In this document: in pieces, positions 1 through 10,236 of the stretch
Position numbering within the stretch: position 1 is the first letter of the stretch
How the letters are laid out: the number at the start of each line of letters is the position of its first letter
Source: Siphonodentalium dalli
Taxonomy: Eukaryota > Mollusca > Scaphopoda > Gadilida > Siphonodentaliidae
Direction of reading: 5' to 3'
NCBI GenBank assembly: GCA_032622095.1
Contig: CP136061.1
Location: 261,982,077 to 262,046,076, forward strand
DNA: 64,000 bases
Translations under genes and position numbers: made by a program
Notes under the pieces: model-generated
The model's input: the letters and a program-made list of their open reading frames with translations, nothing else
What the model was told of the DNA's origin: nothing
Databases searched by the model: none

Positions 1-99
1 ATTGCTAGACTCTCCACCAGTATATTTAACATCTACTCATACCACCAACAGGTTCTATTTTCAAACATATTATGCCACAACAGGACATGAGTCACATAA

Positions 100-491
100 C
101 CCTTTACCCAATAGAACGGCCCTGTGCCAATGCATTCTCTTATATATGCGAGTCGACCATAGGTCGCCTCGCATATATAAGAGAATGCATTGGCTTAACA
201 CATTAAAAATTATAAAATTGTTAAAGAATGTAAGAAAAAATGGTAAAAAGTGTTAAAAAAAGATTTTTTTTAGGCCAATGCATTCTCTTATATATGCGAG
301 GCGACCTATGGTCGACTCGCATATATAAGAGAATGCATTGGCACAGGGTATAACTGTAACCATCACAATGTGGTCAATGAGCCGGTTCCAATGATACCCA
401 TATTTGTATGGTTCTATTGAGACAGACCGAAGATATTTTAGGCTGTTGAAGCTTTATTTGGCCGGTTTTGGCCGGTTTGTTGGGTAAAGGG
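100..491 (+). mobile_element. MITE family A, copy 1 (piggyBac-like, TTAA)
   Basis: This is a non-autonomous element with terminal inverted repeats CCCTTTACCCAA(C/T)A at the left and TGTTGGGTAAAGGG at the right. It is flanked by ATAA (96-99, a mutated TTAA) and TTAA (492-495). TTAA targets and CCC-starting ends are typical of piggyBac-type elements. Inside are two 69-bp hairpin cassettes in inverted orientation, at 126-194 and 274-342. Each has 27-bp perfect arms (GCCAATGCATTCTC...), one mismatch, a 5-bp inner stem and a 3-nt loop. An AT-rich spacer of about 80 bp separates them. Right of the cassettes is an asymmetric tail of about 140 bp containing AATGTGGTCAA and GAGACAGACC. No coding capacity is seen, so movement would need a transposase supplied in trans. 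Confidence 0.9.
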
Positions 492-608
492 TTAACACAC
501 GAGGTGAAATTATAAATATATAAATGAATATGAAATTGAGTAATTTTTACTAAAAAAAATGCTGAGACATTTCTCGCAACCCCATGAATCTTAAAAACTG
601 GGAGTTAA

Positions 609-722
609 CCCTTTCATGCCAGAGCTGGCTGGCGCAGCATTAAAGACCCTGTGCCAATGCATTCTCTTATATACATGTATGCGAGTCGGCCAAGAATATA
701 TAAGAGAATGAAATGGCCTAAC
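609..722 (+). mobile_element. MITE family G, truncated copy 1
   Basis: It begins after TTAA (605-608) with CCCTTTCATG and the G-specific GCTGG(C/T)GCAGCATTAAAGA. It then runs into the shared cassette arm (CCAATGCATTCTCTTATAT) and stops after a degraded second arm. The right end is missing. Confidence 0.7.
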
Positions 723-762
723 AACTGTAGAATGTATGTCCATTACTACATAGATGCTACCC

Positions 763-908
763 ACATTGTAGGCTAGCATCACCAAACTCACCCTCTGGGT
801 ACCTCATTCTGCTTAGGCTTCATCTTCTGGGAATTATCTAGTCTCAAATTAACATTGGTTTTAGTTACTTTTTAGATTCTGTTCAGTTTCTATATATCCT
901 GAGGTTAA
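763..908. repeat. Family C foldback repeat, partial copy 1
   Basis: It contains GCTAGCATCACCAAACTCAC, CTCTGGGTACCTCATTCTGC and the C-specific middle (CATCTTCTGGGAA, AACATTGGTTTTAGTTAC, TTCTGTTCAGTTTCTATAT). Only one side of the element is present. Confidence 0.7.
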
Positions 909-1262
909 TGTTGACACAGATCAGATCTACAGGTACCATTAACAGAAAAACACAATGATTTTCCTCCTTAAGGCACCATTGTGAATGAAACTTTGTTTTT
1001 ATAACCAATTAAGCCTTTGATTAAGCCATTACTTTATTTAGTTTCTAAGGACACTGGTTTTGCATTATAAGAATTGTCTACATTCTGTCTATTTATTGAA
1101 TTGACAAACGATGCAGCCTACAGGTGAATACTGATAAATGAATAATTCATGAGTGAATGCAACAGATTATGAATATTAATTAGGTGACAAATTACTGGTG
1201 TTTGTATCACATTACGCAGGGATGTGTTAACAGCTGTTGCATAACAAAGAAACAGTTGGCAC
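909..1262. other. Unassigned AT-rich spacer
   Basis: I see no gene, no tandem repeat and no match to the other families here. Confidence 0.4.
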
Positions 1263-1748
1263 AATGTTGCATGGAATGACTGACAGCATAAACACCATCT
1301 GGTTAAGAGCTAACCATCTGGTTGGGGAAATATGAATGGTGGATGTCAAAACTAATGTTAAATATTTCTTTGAAGCAGAGGGGATATTAAGGACAGGGGG
1401 TTATCGAAAGGGGTGGGGGTGGCAGAATGTTGCATGGAATAACTGACAGTATAAACAAAATCTGGTTAAGAGCTAACCATCTGGGTTGGGGAAATATGAA
1501 TGGTGGATGTCAAAACTAATGTTAAATATTTCTTTGAAGCAGAGGGGATATTAAGGACAGGGGGTTATCGAAAGGCGTGGGGTTATAGAAAGGGGTGGGG
1601 GTGGCAGAATGTTGCATGGAATAACTGACAGTATAAACAAAATCTGGTTAAGAGCTAACCATCTGGGTTGGGAAATATGAATGGCGGCTGTCAAAACTAA
1701 TGTTAAATATTTCTTTGAAGCCGAGGGGATATTAAGGGCAGGGGTATT
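1263..1748. repeat. Three-copy tandem repeat, about 163-182 bp unit
   Basis: Units start at 1263, 1426 and 1608 with AATGTTGCATGGAAT. Each contains the small hairpin GGTTAAGAGCTAACC, then AATATGAATGG and AGGGGATATTAAGG. The second unit is longer because a G-rich piece (TTATCGAAAGG and TTATAGAAAGG) was itself duplicated. Units 1 and 2 are nearly identical, which suggests recent amplification. A related TGTTGCATGGATTAACT follows near 1777. Confidence 0.9.
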
Positions 1749-2050
1749 TGGAGTGGGGAGGGATGTTGTTTTATGTGTTGCATGGATTAACTATTAAATA
1801 GCATAACACCAAGGGAGGCTTACTCGAAATGTTATCTTTGTCAAAATTAAATGTTACGATATTCAGTGAACAACCTTGAGATAGGAATTGTTTGGGACAG
1901 TGCTGTTGAATATGTTCTTGTTCTGAATTTTTTATTTCTGTACCTACTGACGATTACCATATATATGAGCATCATTATTACTCAATCTTAATGAAAAATC
2001 CACACCAGTCTCATACTATCACCACTACCAATGCCCCCTCTTCTCTTCTA
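1749..2050. other. Unassigned spacer
   Basis: Nothing is recognised apart from a stray TGTTGCATGGATTAAC that resembles the start of the preceding tandem unit. Confidence 0.4.
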
Positions 2051-2382
2051 CCCCATGGGAGAGTCACATATATAAGAGAATCCCCTGGCACATACTATTT
2101 AATGCTGCACCAGTGCAGCTCTAGCCACTGCATTCTCTTATAAATGTGAGGCTCCATATGGGAGACTCACGTAAGGCTCCATATGGGAGACTCACATATA
2201 TAAGAGAATGCACTGGCACATGATCATTAATGCTGCACCAGTGCAGCTCTAGTCATGGAACTTGTAAGCCACTGCATTCTCTTATACATGCAAGGCTCCA
2301 TATGGGAGACTCACGTATATAAGAGAATGCACTGGCACATGATATTTAATGCTGCACCAGCACAGTTCCCATCATGAGAGGG
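2051..2382 (-). mobile_element. MITE family G, rearranged copy 2
   Basis: Three reiterations of a G-type cassette (arms CACTGCATTCTCTTATA / TATAAGAGAATGCACTGGC, loop CTCCATATGGGAG) are separated by TTAATGCTGCACCAG. The right end reads CATGAGAGGG followed by TTAA (2383-2386). The internal repetition suggests slippage or gene conversion between hairpins. Confidence 0.75.
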
Positions 2383-2667
2383 TTAATGGATAAAACCCAT
2401 AAAGACACAAATTGGATACAGCATTAGGACTCCCATCTTCATGGCATTATTTTTGTTTTTCCACATGGATCGTTACTTGTAGTTTCACCGATGACGGAGC
2501 TGCCCCATATGGCACTGATGATGTGCAGTACATGTCATCACTGAGTGTAATATGCACGTGATGAGAGACGTAATTATGTAATATGCACTGATGTTTATTA
2601 TCACTCATGTTAACAATTACCCAAGAACGGCTGAAAACGGTGGCATCAACAAAATCAATGATACCAA

Positions 2668-3045
2668 GCCTGAGTTTAGTGTGTCTGACATTTGCAGAAT
2701 GAGGTCCCCAGAGGGTGAATTTATTGATGTTATCCCGCATAGCGGGCTAGCATCTCCAAATTCACCCTCTGTGGACCTCATTCTGCATGGCCTCATCTAC
2801 ATGTAGAGAAACTAAACTAAAAAAGAAATTTCTACAATAAAATTTGATAATAAAGAAACTTTCCAGATGAGGCCTAAGCAGAATGAGGTCCCCAGAGGGA
2901 TAGCGTCACTAAATTCTCCCTCTGGGGACCTCATTCTGCTTACACCTCAGTAGAATGAGGTCTCCAGTGGGATAGCGTCACTAAATTCTCCCTCTGGGGA
3001 CCTCATTCTGCAAACGACAGGCACACTAAATTCAGACTTGAATGA
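2668..3045. repeat. Family C foldback repeat, copy 2
   Basis: It opens with AAGCCTGAGTTTAGTGTGTC and CAGAATGAGGTCCCCAGAGG and closes with CTCATTCTGCAAACGACAGG and AATTCAGACTTG. The CAGAATGAGGTC...GACCTCATTCTGC palindrome occurs three times (about 2696-2795, 2879-2942 and 2951-3013). This shows that the arms themselves are modular hairpins. Confidence 0.85.
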
Positions 3046-3365
3046 TACATAGTTTCCTCAATGTTAATTTTTTTTTTAAATGGAGGAAATGGAACCTGCG
3101 AACTGCTGATAATGACATTTAATGTGTTGACTTTTACTGGCATTTACATACTCTATATTATCAAGCACCACTAAAGCGCCAGTGTCACTAATTAAATGGT
3201 TACAATATTCTACCCAGGAGGAAGTGCATTGTGCTTTACCCGTCTTGTGTCATACTTCAGACGTACATGATAACTGAAGAGTGTCATTTTATAAATATAG
3301 CCAATTACAGTTAGCTGTTCCTGTTCAAATTAAAGCTAGGTAATTCCAACAAAGGGTCATACATG
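3046..3365. other. Unassigned spacer
   Basis: No gene or recognised repeat is seen. Confidence 0.4.
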
Positions 3366-3552
3366 TAACTGTGGTGAAAATTGGCAGGTGGAACCCAAAT
3401 TCGAACATGATCTGTATATTGTGATAGTAAACCCACATACCCAAATTTCATTCCATTCAATTGAGACTACCTAAAGTTATCATCTGGAAACCAAAAGCAG
3501 ACAGACAGACGTATGGATGGATGCACAGACAGACCGATAGCATAATACATCC
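3366..3552 (+). repeat. Dispersed repeat family L, copy 1
   Basis: It shares with 57310-57478 the blocks GGTGAAAATTGG, CCCAAATT, ATTTCATTCCATTCA, GAGACTA and AAAGTTATCATC. The CAGACAGACAGAC tract at the end resembles the 3' tail found on many invertebrate dispersed repeats. The superfamily is unknown. Confidence 0.65.
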
Positions 3553-3992
3553 TGTTTTAAATAATTTAGAAAACAATTATTTCCCTGTGACGGAAGCTGA
3601 TTGGTCGCTCTGAAAATATCATTTTATACCCCCGATACTACACACATAGTTCCGTGAAGAAATACACCATTTCCAAAGGGTTAATATCTATACATATTTA
3701 GACTGGCTATATTTCTGCTCAATTTGCGGATGAAAACAGAAAATCGTGGGTCATATTTACATTGGTTCACACCTCCCCTCTCACTTTACACGGCTTATCT
3801 CGGAGTATAGGAGAGTTGGGTTTCAATCACCAGGACTATAGGTGCGGCCATCAATGTTATCAGATTGTGGGACCCTTCATTGAAGTGTTAGCAATCAGGC
3901 TAAAACATCTCTATATGCTCAAATCTACAATGGTTAGATTCCCTATCTACATTACCTCAAATTTGTGGTTTATGGCTATAATCTACTAGTCA
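3553..3992. other. Unassigned spacer
   Basis: No convincing gene. A 75-codon frame at 3762-3989 has no recognisable domain. Confidence 0.4.
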
Positions 3993-6222
3993 ACAATACA
4001 TGAAAGCTGAGGAGTAATATAGCTCATAGGGATTCATAAGCAGTGAAATATTAACCCAATGGTCGGCATCTCATAGGCATAAACCCTACATACATGTATA
4101 CATATAGTTCATAGGGATTCATAAGCAGTGAAATATTAACCCAATGGTCGGCATCTCAGAGGCATAAACCCTACATATAGTTCATAGGGATTCATTAGCA
4201 GTGAAATATTAACCCAATGGTCGGCATCTCAGAGGCATAAACCCTACATGTAGCTCATAGGGATTCATTAGCAGTGAAATATTAACCCAATGGTCGGCAT
4301 CTCAGAGGCATAAACCCTACATATAGTTCATAGGGATTCATAAGCAGTGAAATATTAACCCAATGGTCGGCATCTCAGAGGCATAAACCCTACATATAGT
4401 TCATAGGGATTCATTAGCAGTGAAATATTAACCCAATGGTCGGCATCTCAGAGGCATAAACCCTACATATAGTTCATAGGGATTCATGAGCAGTGAAATA
4501 TTAACCCAATGGTCGGCATCTCAGAGGCATAAACCCTACATATAGTTCATAGGGATTCATTAGCAGTGAAATATTAACCCAATGGTCGGCATCTCAGGCA
4601 TAAACCCTACATATAGTTCATAGGGATTCATAAGCAGTGAAATATTAACCCAATGGTCGGCATCTCAGAGGCATAAACCCTACATATACATATAGTTCAT
4701 AGGGATTCATGAGCAGTGAAATATTAACCCAATGGTCGGCATCTCATAGGCATAAACCCTACATATACATGTAGCTCATAGGGATTCATTAGCAGTGAAA
4801 TATTAACCCAATGGTCGGCATCTCATAGGCATAAACCCTACATATACATATAGTTCATAGGGATTCATGAGCAGTGAAATATTAACCCAATGGTCGGCAT
4901 CTCAGAGGCATAAACCCTACATATAGTTCATAGGGATTCATTAGCAGTGAAATATTAACCCAATGGTCCGCATCTCAGAGGCATAAACCCTACATATAGT
5001 TCATAGGGATTCATGAGCAGTGAAATATTAACCCAATGGTCGGCATCTCAGAGGCATAAACCCTACATATAGTTCATAGGGATTCATGAGCAGTGAAATA
5101 TTAACCCAATGGTCGGCATCTCAGAAGCATAAACCCTACATATACATATAGTTCATAGGGATTCATAAGCAGTGAAATATTAACCCAATGGTCCGCATCT
5201 CAGAGGCATAAACCCTACATATACATATAGTTCATAGGGATTCATAAGCAGTGAAATATTAACCCAATGGTCCGCATCTCAGAGGCATAAACCCTACATA
5301 TAGTTCATAGGGATTCATAAGCAGTGAAATATTAACCCAATGGTCCGCATCTCAGAGGCATAAACCCTACATATAGTTCATAGGGATTCATAAGCAGTGA
5401 AATATTAACCCAATGGTCCGCATCTCAGAGGCATAAACCCTACATATAGTTCATAGGGATTCATAAGCAGTGAAATATTAACCCAATGGTCCGCATCTCA
5501 GAGGCATAAACCCTACATATAGTTCATAGGGATTCATTAGCAGTGAAATATTAACCCAATGGTCCGCATCTCAGAGGCATAAACCCTACATGTACATATA
5601 GCTCATAGGGATTCATAAGCAGTGAAATATTAACCCAATGGTCGGCATCTCAGAAGCATAAACCCTACATATACATATAGTTCATAGGGATTCATAAGCA
5701 GTGAAATATTAACCCAATGGTCGGCATCTCAGAGGCATAAACCCTACATGTAGCTCATAGGGATTCATAAGCAGTGAAATATTAACCCAATGGTCGGCAT
5801 CTCAGAGGCATAAACCCTACATATAGTTCATAGGGATTCATAAGCAGTGAAATATTAACCCAATGGTCGGCATCTCAGAGGCATAAACCCTACATATAGT
5901 TCATAGGGATTCATTAGCCTGAAATATTAACCCAATGGTCGGCATCTCAGAGGCATAAACCCTACATATAGTTCATAGGGATTCATAAGCAGTGAAATAT
6001 TAACCCAATGGTCGGCATCTCAGAGGCATAAACCCTACATATAGTTCATAGGGATTCATTAGCCTGAAATATTAACCCAATGGTCGGCATCTCAGAGGCA
6101 TAAACCCTACATATAGTTCATAGGGATTTATTAAGCAGTGAAATTTTAACTCAATACATGAAAGCTGAGGAGTAATATAGCTCATAGGGCTTTATTAAGC
6201 AGTGAAATTTTAACCCAATCAG
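3993..6222. repeat. Satellite array, 73-bp unit, about 28 copies
   Basis: The unit reads AGTTCATAGGGATTCATAAG, CAGTGAAATATTAACCCAAT, GGTCGGCATCTCAGAGGCAT, AAACCCTACATAT. Some units are longer because the ATACAT junction is repeated, and two (near 5910 and 6060) carry a small deletion (TTAGCCTGAAAT). A GGTCCGCATC variant occupies six consecutive units between about 5190 and 5570 and one isolated unit near 4968. Both edges carry the same non-satellite leader ACATGAAAGCTGAGGAGTAA (near 3999 and 6156), so the array expanded inside a directly repeated flank. Confidence 0.95.
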
Positions 6223-6352
6223 GGCTTATATTTCGACATATAGATTCTCGTAAATTACCCCGTTTCTCGTGAAAAAGTATGCATGGATTCTCGCAAAATC
6301 AGATGAAATACCGTATATGCCCTGACAATGGTCGTGGTCTCAGAGGCATTAA

Positions 6353-6734
6353 CCCTTTACCCAACAGAAGGGCCCTGTGCCAATGCATTCTCTTATATAT
6401 GCGAGTCGACCATAGGTCGCCTCGCATATATAAGAGAATGCATTGGCTTAACACATTAAAAATTATAAAATTGTTAAAGAATGTAAGAAAAAATGGTAAA
6501 AAAAGATTTTTTTTAGGCCAATGCATTCTCTTATATATGCGAGGCGACCTATGGTCGACTCGCATATATAAGAGAATGCATTGGCACAGGGCATAACTGT
6601 AACCATCACAATGTGGTCAATGAGCCGGTTCCAATGATATCCATATTTGTATGGTTTTATTGAGACAGACCCAAGATAATTTAGGCTGTTGCAGCTTTAT
6701 TTGGGCGTTTTTGGCCGGTTTGTTGGGTAAAGGG
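6353..6734 (+). mobile_element. MITE family A, copy 2
   Basis: It is flanked by intact TTAA on both sides (6349-6352 and 6735-6738). Both cassettes are intact and the spacer is slightly shorter than in copy 1. The right TTAA is also the left TTAA of the G element that follows. Confidence 0.92.
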
Positions 6735-6738
6735 TTAA

Positions 6739-6965
6739 CCCTAGCTTTCATGACGGTAGCTGCGCTGGTGCAGTATTAAAGATCCTGTGACAGTACATTC
6801 TCTTATATATATGAGTCTCCCATAGGGATTCTAAGTGATTATATAAGAGAGTATACTGACATATACTGGGAATATACTCTCCCTATGGGATACTCGCATA
6901 TATATAAGAGAATGCATTGGCACAGGGTTTTCGCAAAATTTCAGGAAGCTCCAGTCATGGAAGGG
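6739..6965 (+). mobile_element. MITE family G, copy 3
   Basis: It starts directly at the TTAA shared with the preceding A element and ends AGCTCCAGTCATGGAAGGG, followed by TTA(C). The left end reads CCCTAGCTTTCATGACGGTA, a small insertion relative to the family's CCCTTTCATGA. The cassette loop is of the CTCCCATAGGGA type. Internal arms are diverged. Confidence 0.85.
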
Positions 6966-6968
6966 TTA

Positions 6969-7206
6969 CAGTAATGCCCTAAATAATCAACTCCTTAACC
7001 ACAGCATAATTACAATGTATGGGTAATTTTTTAGGATTTAGTCAGAAATATGGCTTGTTGCCATTCATCGGAAAGCTCTCACTGAGAGCTTTCCGATGAA
7101 TGGCAACAAGCCATACCAGTAGTTCCGACTAAATCCACTGCTAAATCCTGAAAAATTACCCATAATTCTGCTGTGGTTAAGGAGTCGATTATTTAGGGCA
7201 TTACTG
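6969..7206. mobile_element. MITE family B, copy 1 (Tc1/mariner-like, TA)
   Basis: This is an almost perfect palindrome of about 220 bp. The left end is TA-CAGTAATGCCCTAAATAAT and the right end is ATTATTTAGGGCATTACTG-TG. The arms contain CCACAGC(A/G)(G/T)AATTA, TTTTCAGGATTTAGTC and ATGGCTTGTTGCCATTCATC, and meet at AGCTCTCACTGAGAGCT. A TA dinucleotide target and CAGT-starting ends fit the Tc1/mariner superfamily. There is no transposase. The whole transcript could fold into one long hairpin, so it is a plausible small-RNA precursor. Confidence 0.88.
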
Positions 7207-8262
7207 TGCAATAATTTTGAAGTTTTAAAGTGAATTATAGCATATGAATCAAGGAAATTAGAAAAGGCACAAGCCAAGATGGTCCAACATGCAGCTCAGA
7301 AGTGTACATGTACTAGTATCTTGTAAGACCATGGTAGAATCATAAATTAAACTCACCAAGAGAAATATCATGATCTCCTTTAATCGAAGACCTAGTAAAT
7401 TCCAGAAATCAAGAATTATAAAATCAAAACAACGTAGAGAAACACCCAAACAATGGGAACAGATGCACTCTGAACAACTCTGAGAGTAAATGAGGACACA
7501 GCCCAGTATTATACGAGTATATATATAAAGTGGGAGGCGGCTTTCTTAAAAGTATGGCTAATGATTATTACAAGCGAAACTGCCTCCAGTGCGTTCTTTG
7601 ATAATAGAAGGGGTCATTTGGTGGAGCAAAATAGTTTGTAGATATCAATAAAGGATACGACCTACTACTAATGTATTGTCTGTATGGAAGTACTACTAAA
7701 GTAGCCATTACCCCCGTACCTCACCTATACAAAACAATGGGACGCTGCCCCAGGGTCCGGTCATTATGAGTCTCACACTGTTGGACACAATGAAATAAGA
7801 TGTTACAATGGGCCGAGGCATAATGGTCAAGCTATTATAATTAGAAGGCCCAAAAGGTATTATAATTAGAAGGCCCAAACGGTATTATTTCTATCAATTA
7901 AATCAACCTAAAGATTTTCTTTTTTTTGGTTTTGTGTTTGTTGTATTATTCCCCAGTGGACAGCTGTGTATTTTTAACAAGAATTACTGGTAATGAATAT
8001 CGCTGATTCTTTGCCTAATTAATTTAATTAAAAGGAAATTCCGGGAGTATTTAACAACTTACTTCTAAAGATATTAATTAGTTATTGGGGCATTTTCTTA
8101 TTACATAATTTTGTGATTGATACTTTAAGTTAAACAAACATGGCTTGTTCCAAAGCCTACAATTATGTAACATACAAATACATACATACATACATACATA
8201 CATACTAATACATACTAATACATACATACATACATACATGTACATACTAATACATGCTAATG
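7207..8262. other. Spacer with small repeats and a CATA microsatellite
   Basis: No gene is supported. A roughly 26-bp duplication (TATTATAATTAGAAGGCCCA) lies at about 7834-7890. A (CATA)n and CATACTAATA microsatellite runs from about 8170 to 8260 and continues beyond the next element (near 8843-8860). The E element therefore inserted into this microsatellite. Confidence 0.6.
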
Positions 8263-8834
8263 TGACCCGCCATATCAAATCCAGTCGTAAGTCGGGATTT
8301 TTTTACCCTGTGCCAATGCATTTTCTTATATACATGTATGAGAGTCGACCATAGGTCGCCTCGCATATATAAGAGAATGCAATTGGTCTAACAATTTTTT
8401 ACAATTTTAATATTTTTTTCTTGTATTCTTTAACAATTTTATAATTTCACCCATACAGAGCCCCAGACAAACATGAGCAGACGACACCCTTCTATAGGCT
8501 TCTATATATTGGCCTAACAATTTTTTAAATAAATGTTTCTTACAATTTTTAGGACATAAAATAAAAAACATCCATTACCCTGCAGGGAGCCCCACACATA
8601 TATAGAAGCATATAGAAGAGTGTTGTCTGCTCATGTTTGCATGGGCTCTGTATGGGTGAAATTGTTAAAGAATACAAGAAAAAATTATTAAAATTGTAAA
8701 ACATTGTTAGGCCAATGCATTCTCTTACCGGTATATATGCGAGGCGGCCTATGGTCGACTCGCATATATAAGAGAATGCATTGGCACAGGGTAAAAAAAT
8801 CCCGACATACGACTGGATTTGATATGGCGGGTCA
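8263..8834. mobile_element. MITE family E, copy 1 (572-bp near-palindrome)
   Basis: The ends are TGACCCGCCATATCAAATCC and GGATTTGATATGGCGGGTCA, a perfect match as inverted repeats. Moving inwards on both sides come AGTCG(T)A, the shared CCCTGTGCCAATGC hairpin cassettes, an AT-rich stretch, then CCCATACAGAGCCC and GAGCAGACGACAC arms. Almost every base pairs with its counterpart around a centre near 8548. A clear target duplication is not visible because the flanks are microsatellite. The superfamily is undetermined. It carries the same internal module as families A, G and H. Confidence 0.88.
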
Positions 8835-9490
8835 ACAAATGTACTAATACATACATACATTGGATATTTTCTGTTTGATGTTCTATTGATGTTCATAACC
8901 AAGTCACTCGACTTCTTTTTGACAGAACTATAATTTTGTGTTATTTTATTTAATTTTTCAATTTTTATAGTGGGTGGGGAAAAAAAATTCAGCAATTTGG
9001 AATTTTTTTCTTTCAATTTTCGAAAAATTTGGTACGCCGGATTTGTAAACCAAAAATATAAATTCTCTCGCCTGATGATGGGTGCACAGCATTTCACAAA
9101 GCAAGGTTCAAACTCACCTTTATTTGGCGATGCTCTCCCGGATATTGATGGTTCAAGATTTAATTCAATTTTTGATGGAACATAGAAAATATCCAGAAAT
9201 TTTGTATTCACAAATGGTCACTTGACATTCCTCTTCGAAACTCGAAACAATGTGGCTTATGTAATTGAGCTCATGAGCCAAACTCGTTAAACCATTTATT
9301 TGGAATTGCAAACATGTAGACAGGTGAATTGTCATATTTTACTTGGCAAAGAGAATATGCTTGAGACATACCCAGCAAATAAGATTGTTTGTTTAAACTT
9401 TCTTGCAGGTTTAAAAGGCTAATCAGAATAAATAGCTTTAGTAGCCAAGTGATAAAGTTCATCTTTAAAGTACTCAGTACATGTACTGAA
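8835..9490. other. Unassigned AT-rich region
   Basis: A long antisense frame crosses this region and the E element, but its codons come from palindromic repeat and AT-rich DNA. No domain is recognised and I do not call a gene. Confidence 0.4.
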
Positions 9491-9492
9491 AC

Positions 9493-9834
9493 GGTATGTC
9501 TGTCATTTGCAGAATGAGGCCCCCAGAGGGTGAATTTAGTGGGCTAGCATCACCAAATCCATCCTATGGGCACCTCATTCTGCTTTAGCCTCATCTTCTG
9601 AGAAGTATATATAGTCTCCAATTAACATTGTTTTTAGTTACTTTTTTTCTTCTGTTCAGTTTCTATATACCCTTATTTTCATATATTAAATTAAATTGCA
9701 TAATTGAGGTGACTAATGGGTGAATATCACCAACTTCAACTGGGCAACTTCATCTGATCCTAGGTCTCCCATAGCAGTTGAGGTTCCCAGAGGGTGAATT
9801 TGGTGATGTTAGCCCTCTGTGTGTAACTTGTAAC
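9493..9834. repeat. Family C foldback repeat, copy 3 (right end lost)
   Basis: It runs from ATGTCTGTCATTTGCAGAAT through the C middle to GGTGAATTTGGTGATGTTAG and stops at the TTAA of the adjoining A element. The C sequence does not resume after that element. Confidence 0.8.
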
Positions 9835-9838
9835 TTAA

Positions 9839-10232
9839 CCCTTTACCCAACAAACCGGCCAAAACCGGCCAAATAAAGCTTCAACAGCCTAAAATATCTT
9901 CGGTCTGTCTCAATAGAACCATACAAATATGGATATCATTGGAACCGGCTCCTTGACCACATTGTGATAGTTACAGTTATGCCCTGTGCCAATGCATTCT
10001 CTTATATATGCGAGTCGACCATAGGTCACCTCGCATATATAAGAGAATGCATTGGCCTAAAAAAATAATCTTTTTTTAACACTTTTTACCATTTTTTCTT
10101 ACATTCTTTAACAATTTTATAATTTTTAATGTGTTAAGCCAATGCATTCTCTTATATATGCGAGGCGACCTATGGTCGACTCGCATATATAAGAGAATGC
10201 ATTGGCACAGGGCCGTTCTGTTGGGTAAAGGG
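9839..10232 (-). mobile_element. MITE family A, copy 3
   Basis: This is the reverse orientation, with the asymmetric tail on the left. TTAA flanks it at 9835-9838 and 10233-10236. Both cassettes are intact. Confidence 0.92.
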
Positions 10233-10236
10233 TTAA

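Noticed and set aside
100-491. CRISPR-like array from regularly spaced palindromes
   Set aside because: Only two cassettes occur per element, in inverted orientation, with a constant spacer. The units are bounded by TTAA and transposon ends. The genome is eukaryotic.
6279-6596. Frames of about 80-130 codons in the A elements (also near 2-256, 13796, 15389, 29630, 31674), with CQCILLYMR and YKRMHW
   Set aside because: They are translations of the hairpin cassette and occur on both strands at every copy, so they reflect palindromic DNA, not protein genes.
8549-9211. 220-codon antisense frame
   Set aside because: About half of it is the E palindrome and the rest is AT-rich sequence. It has no recognisable domain.
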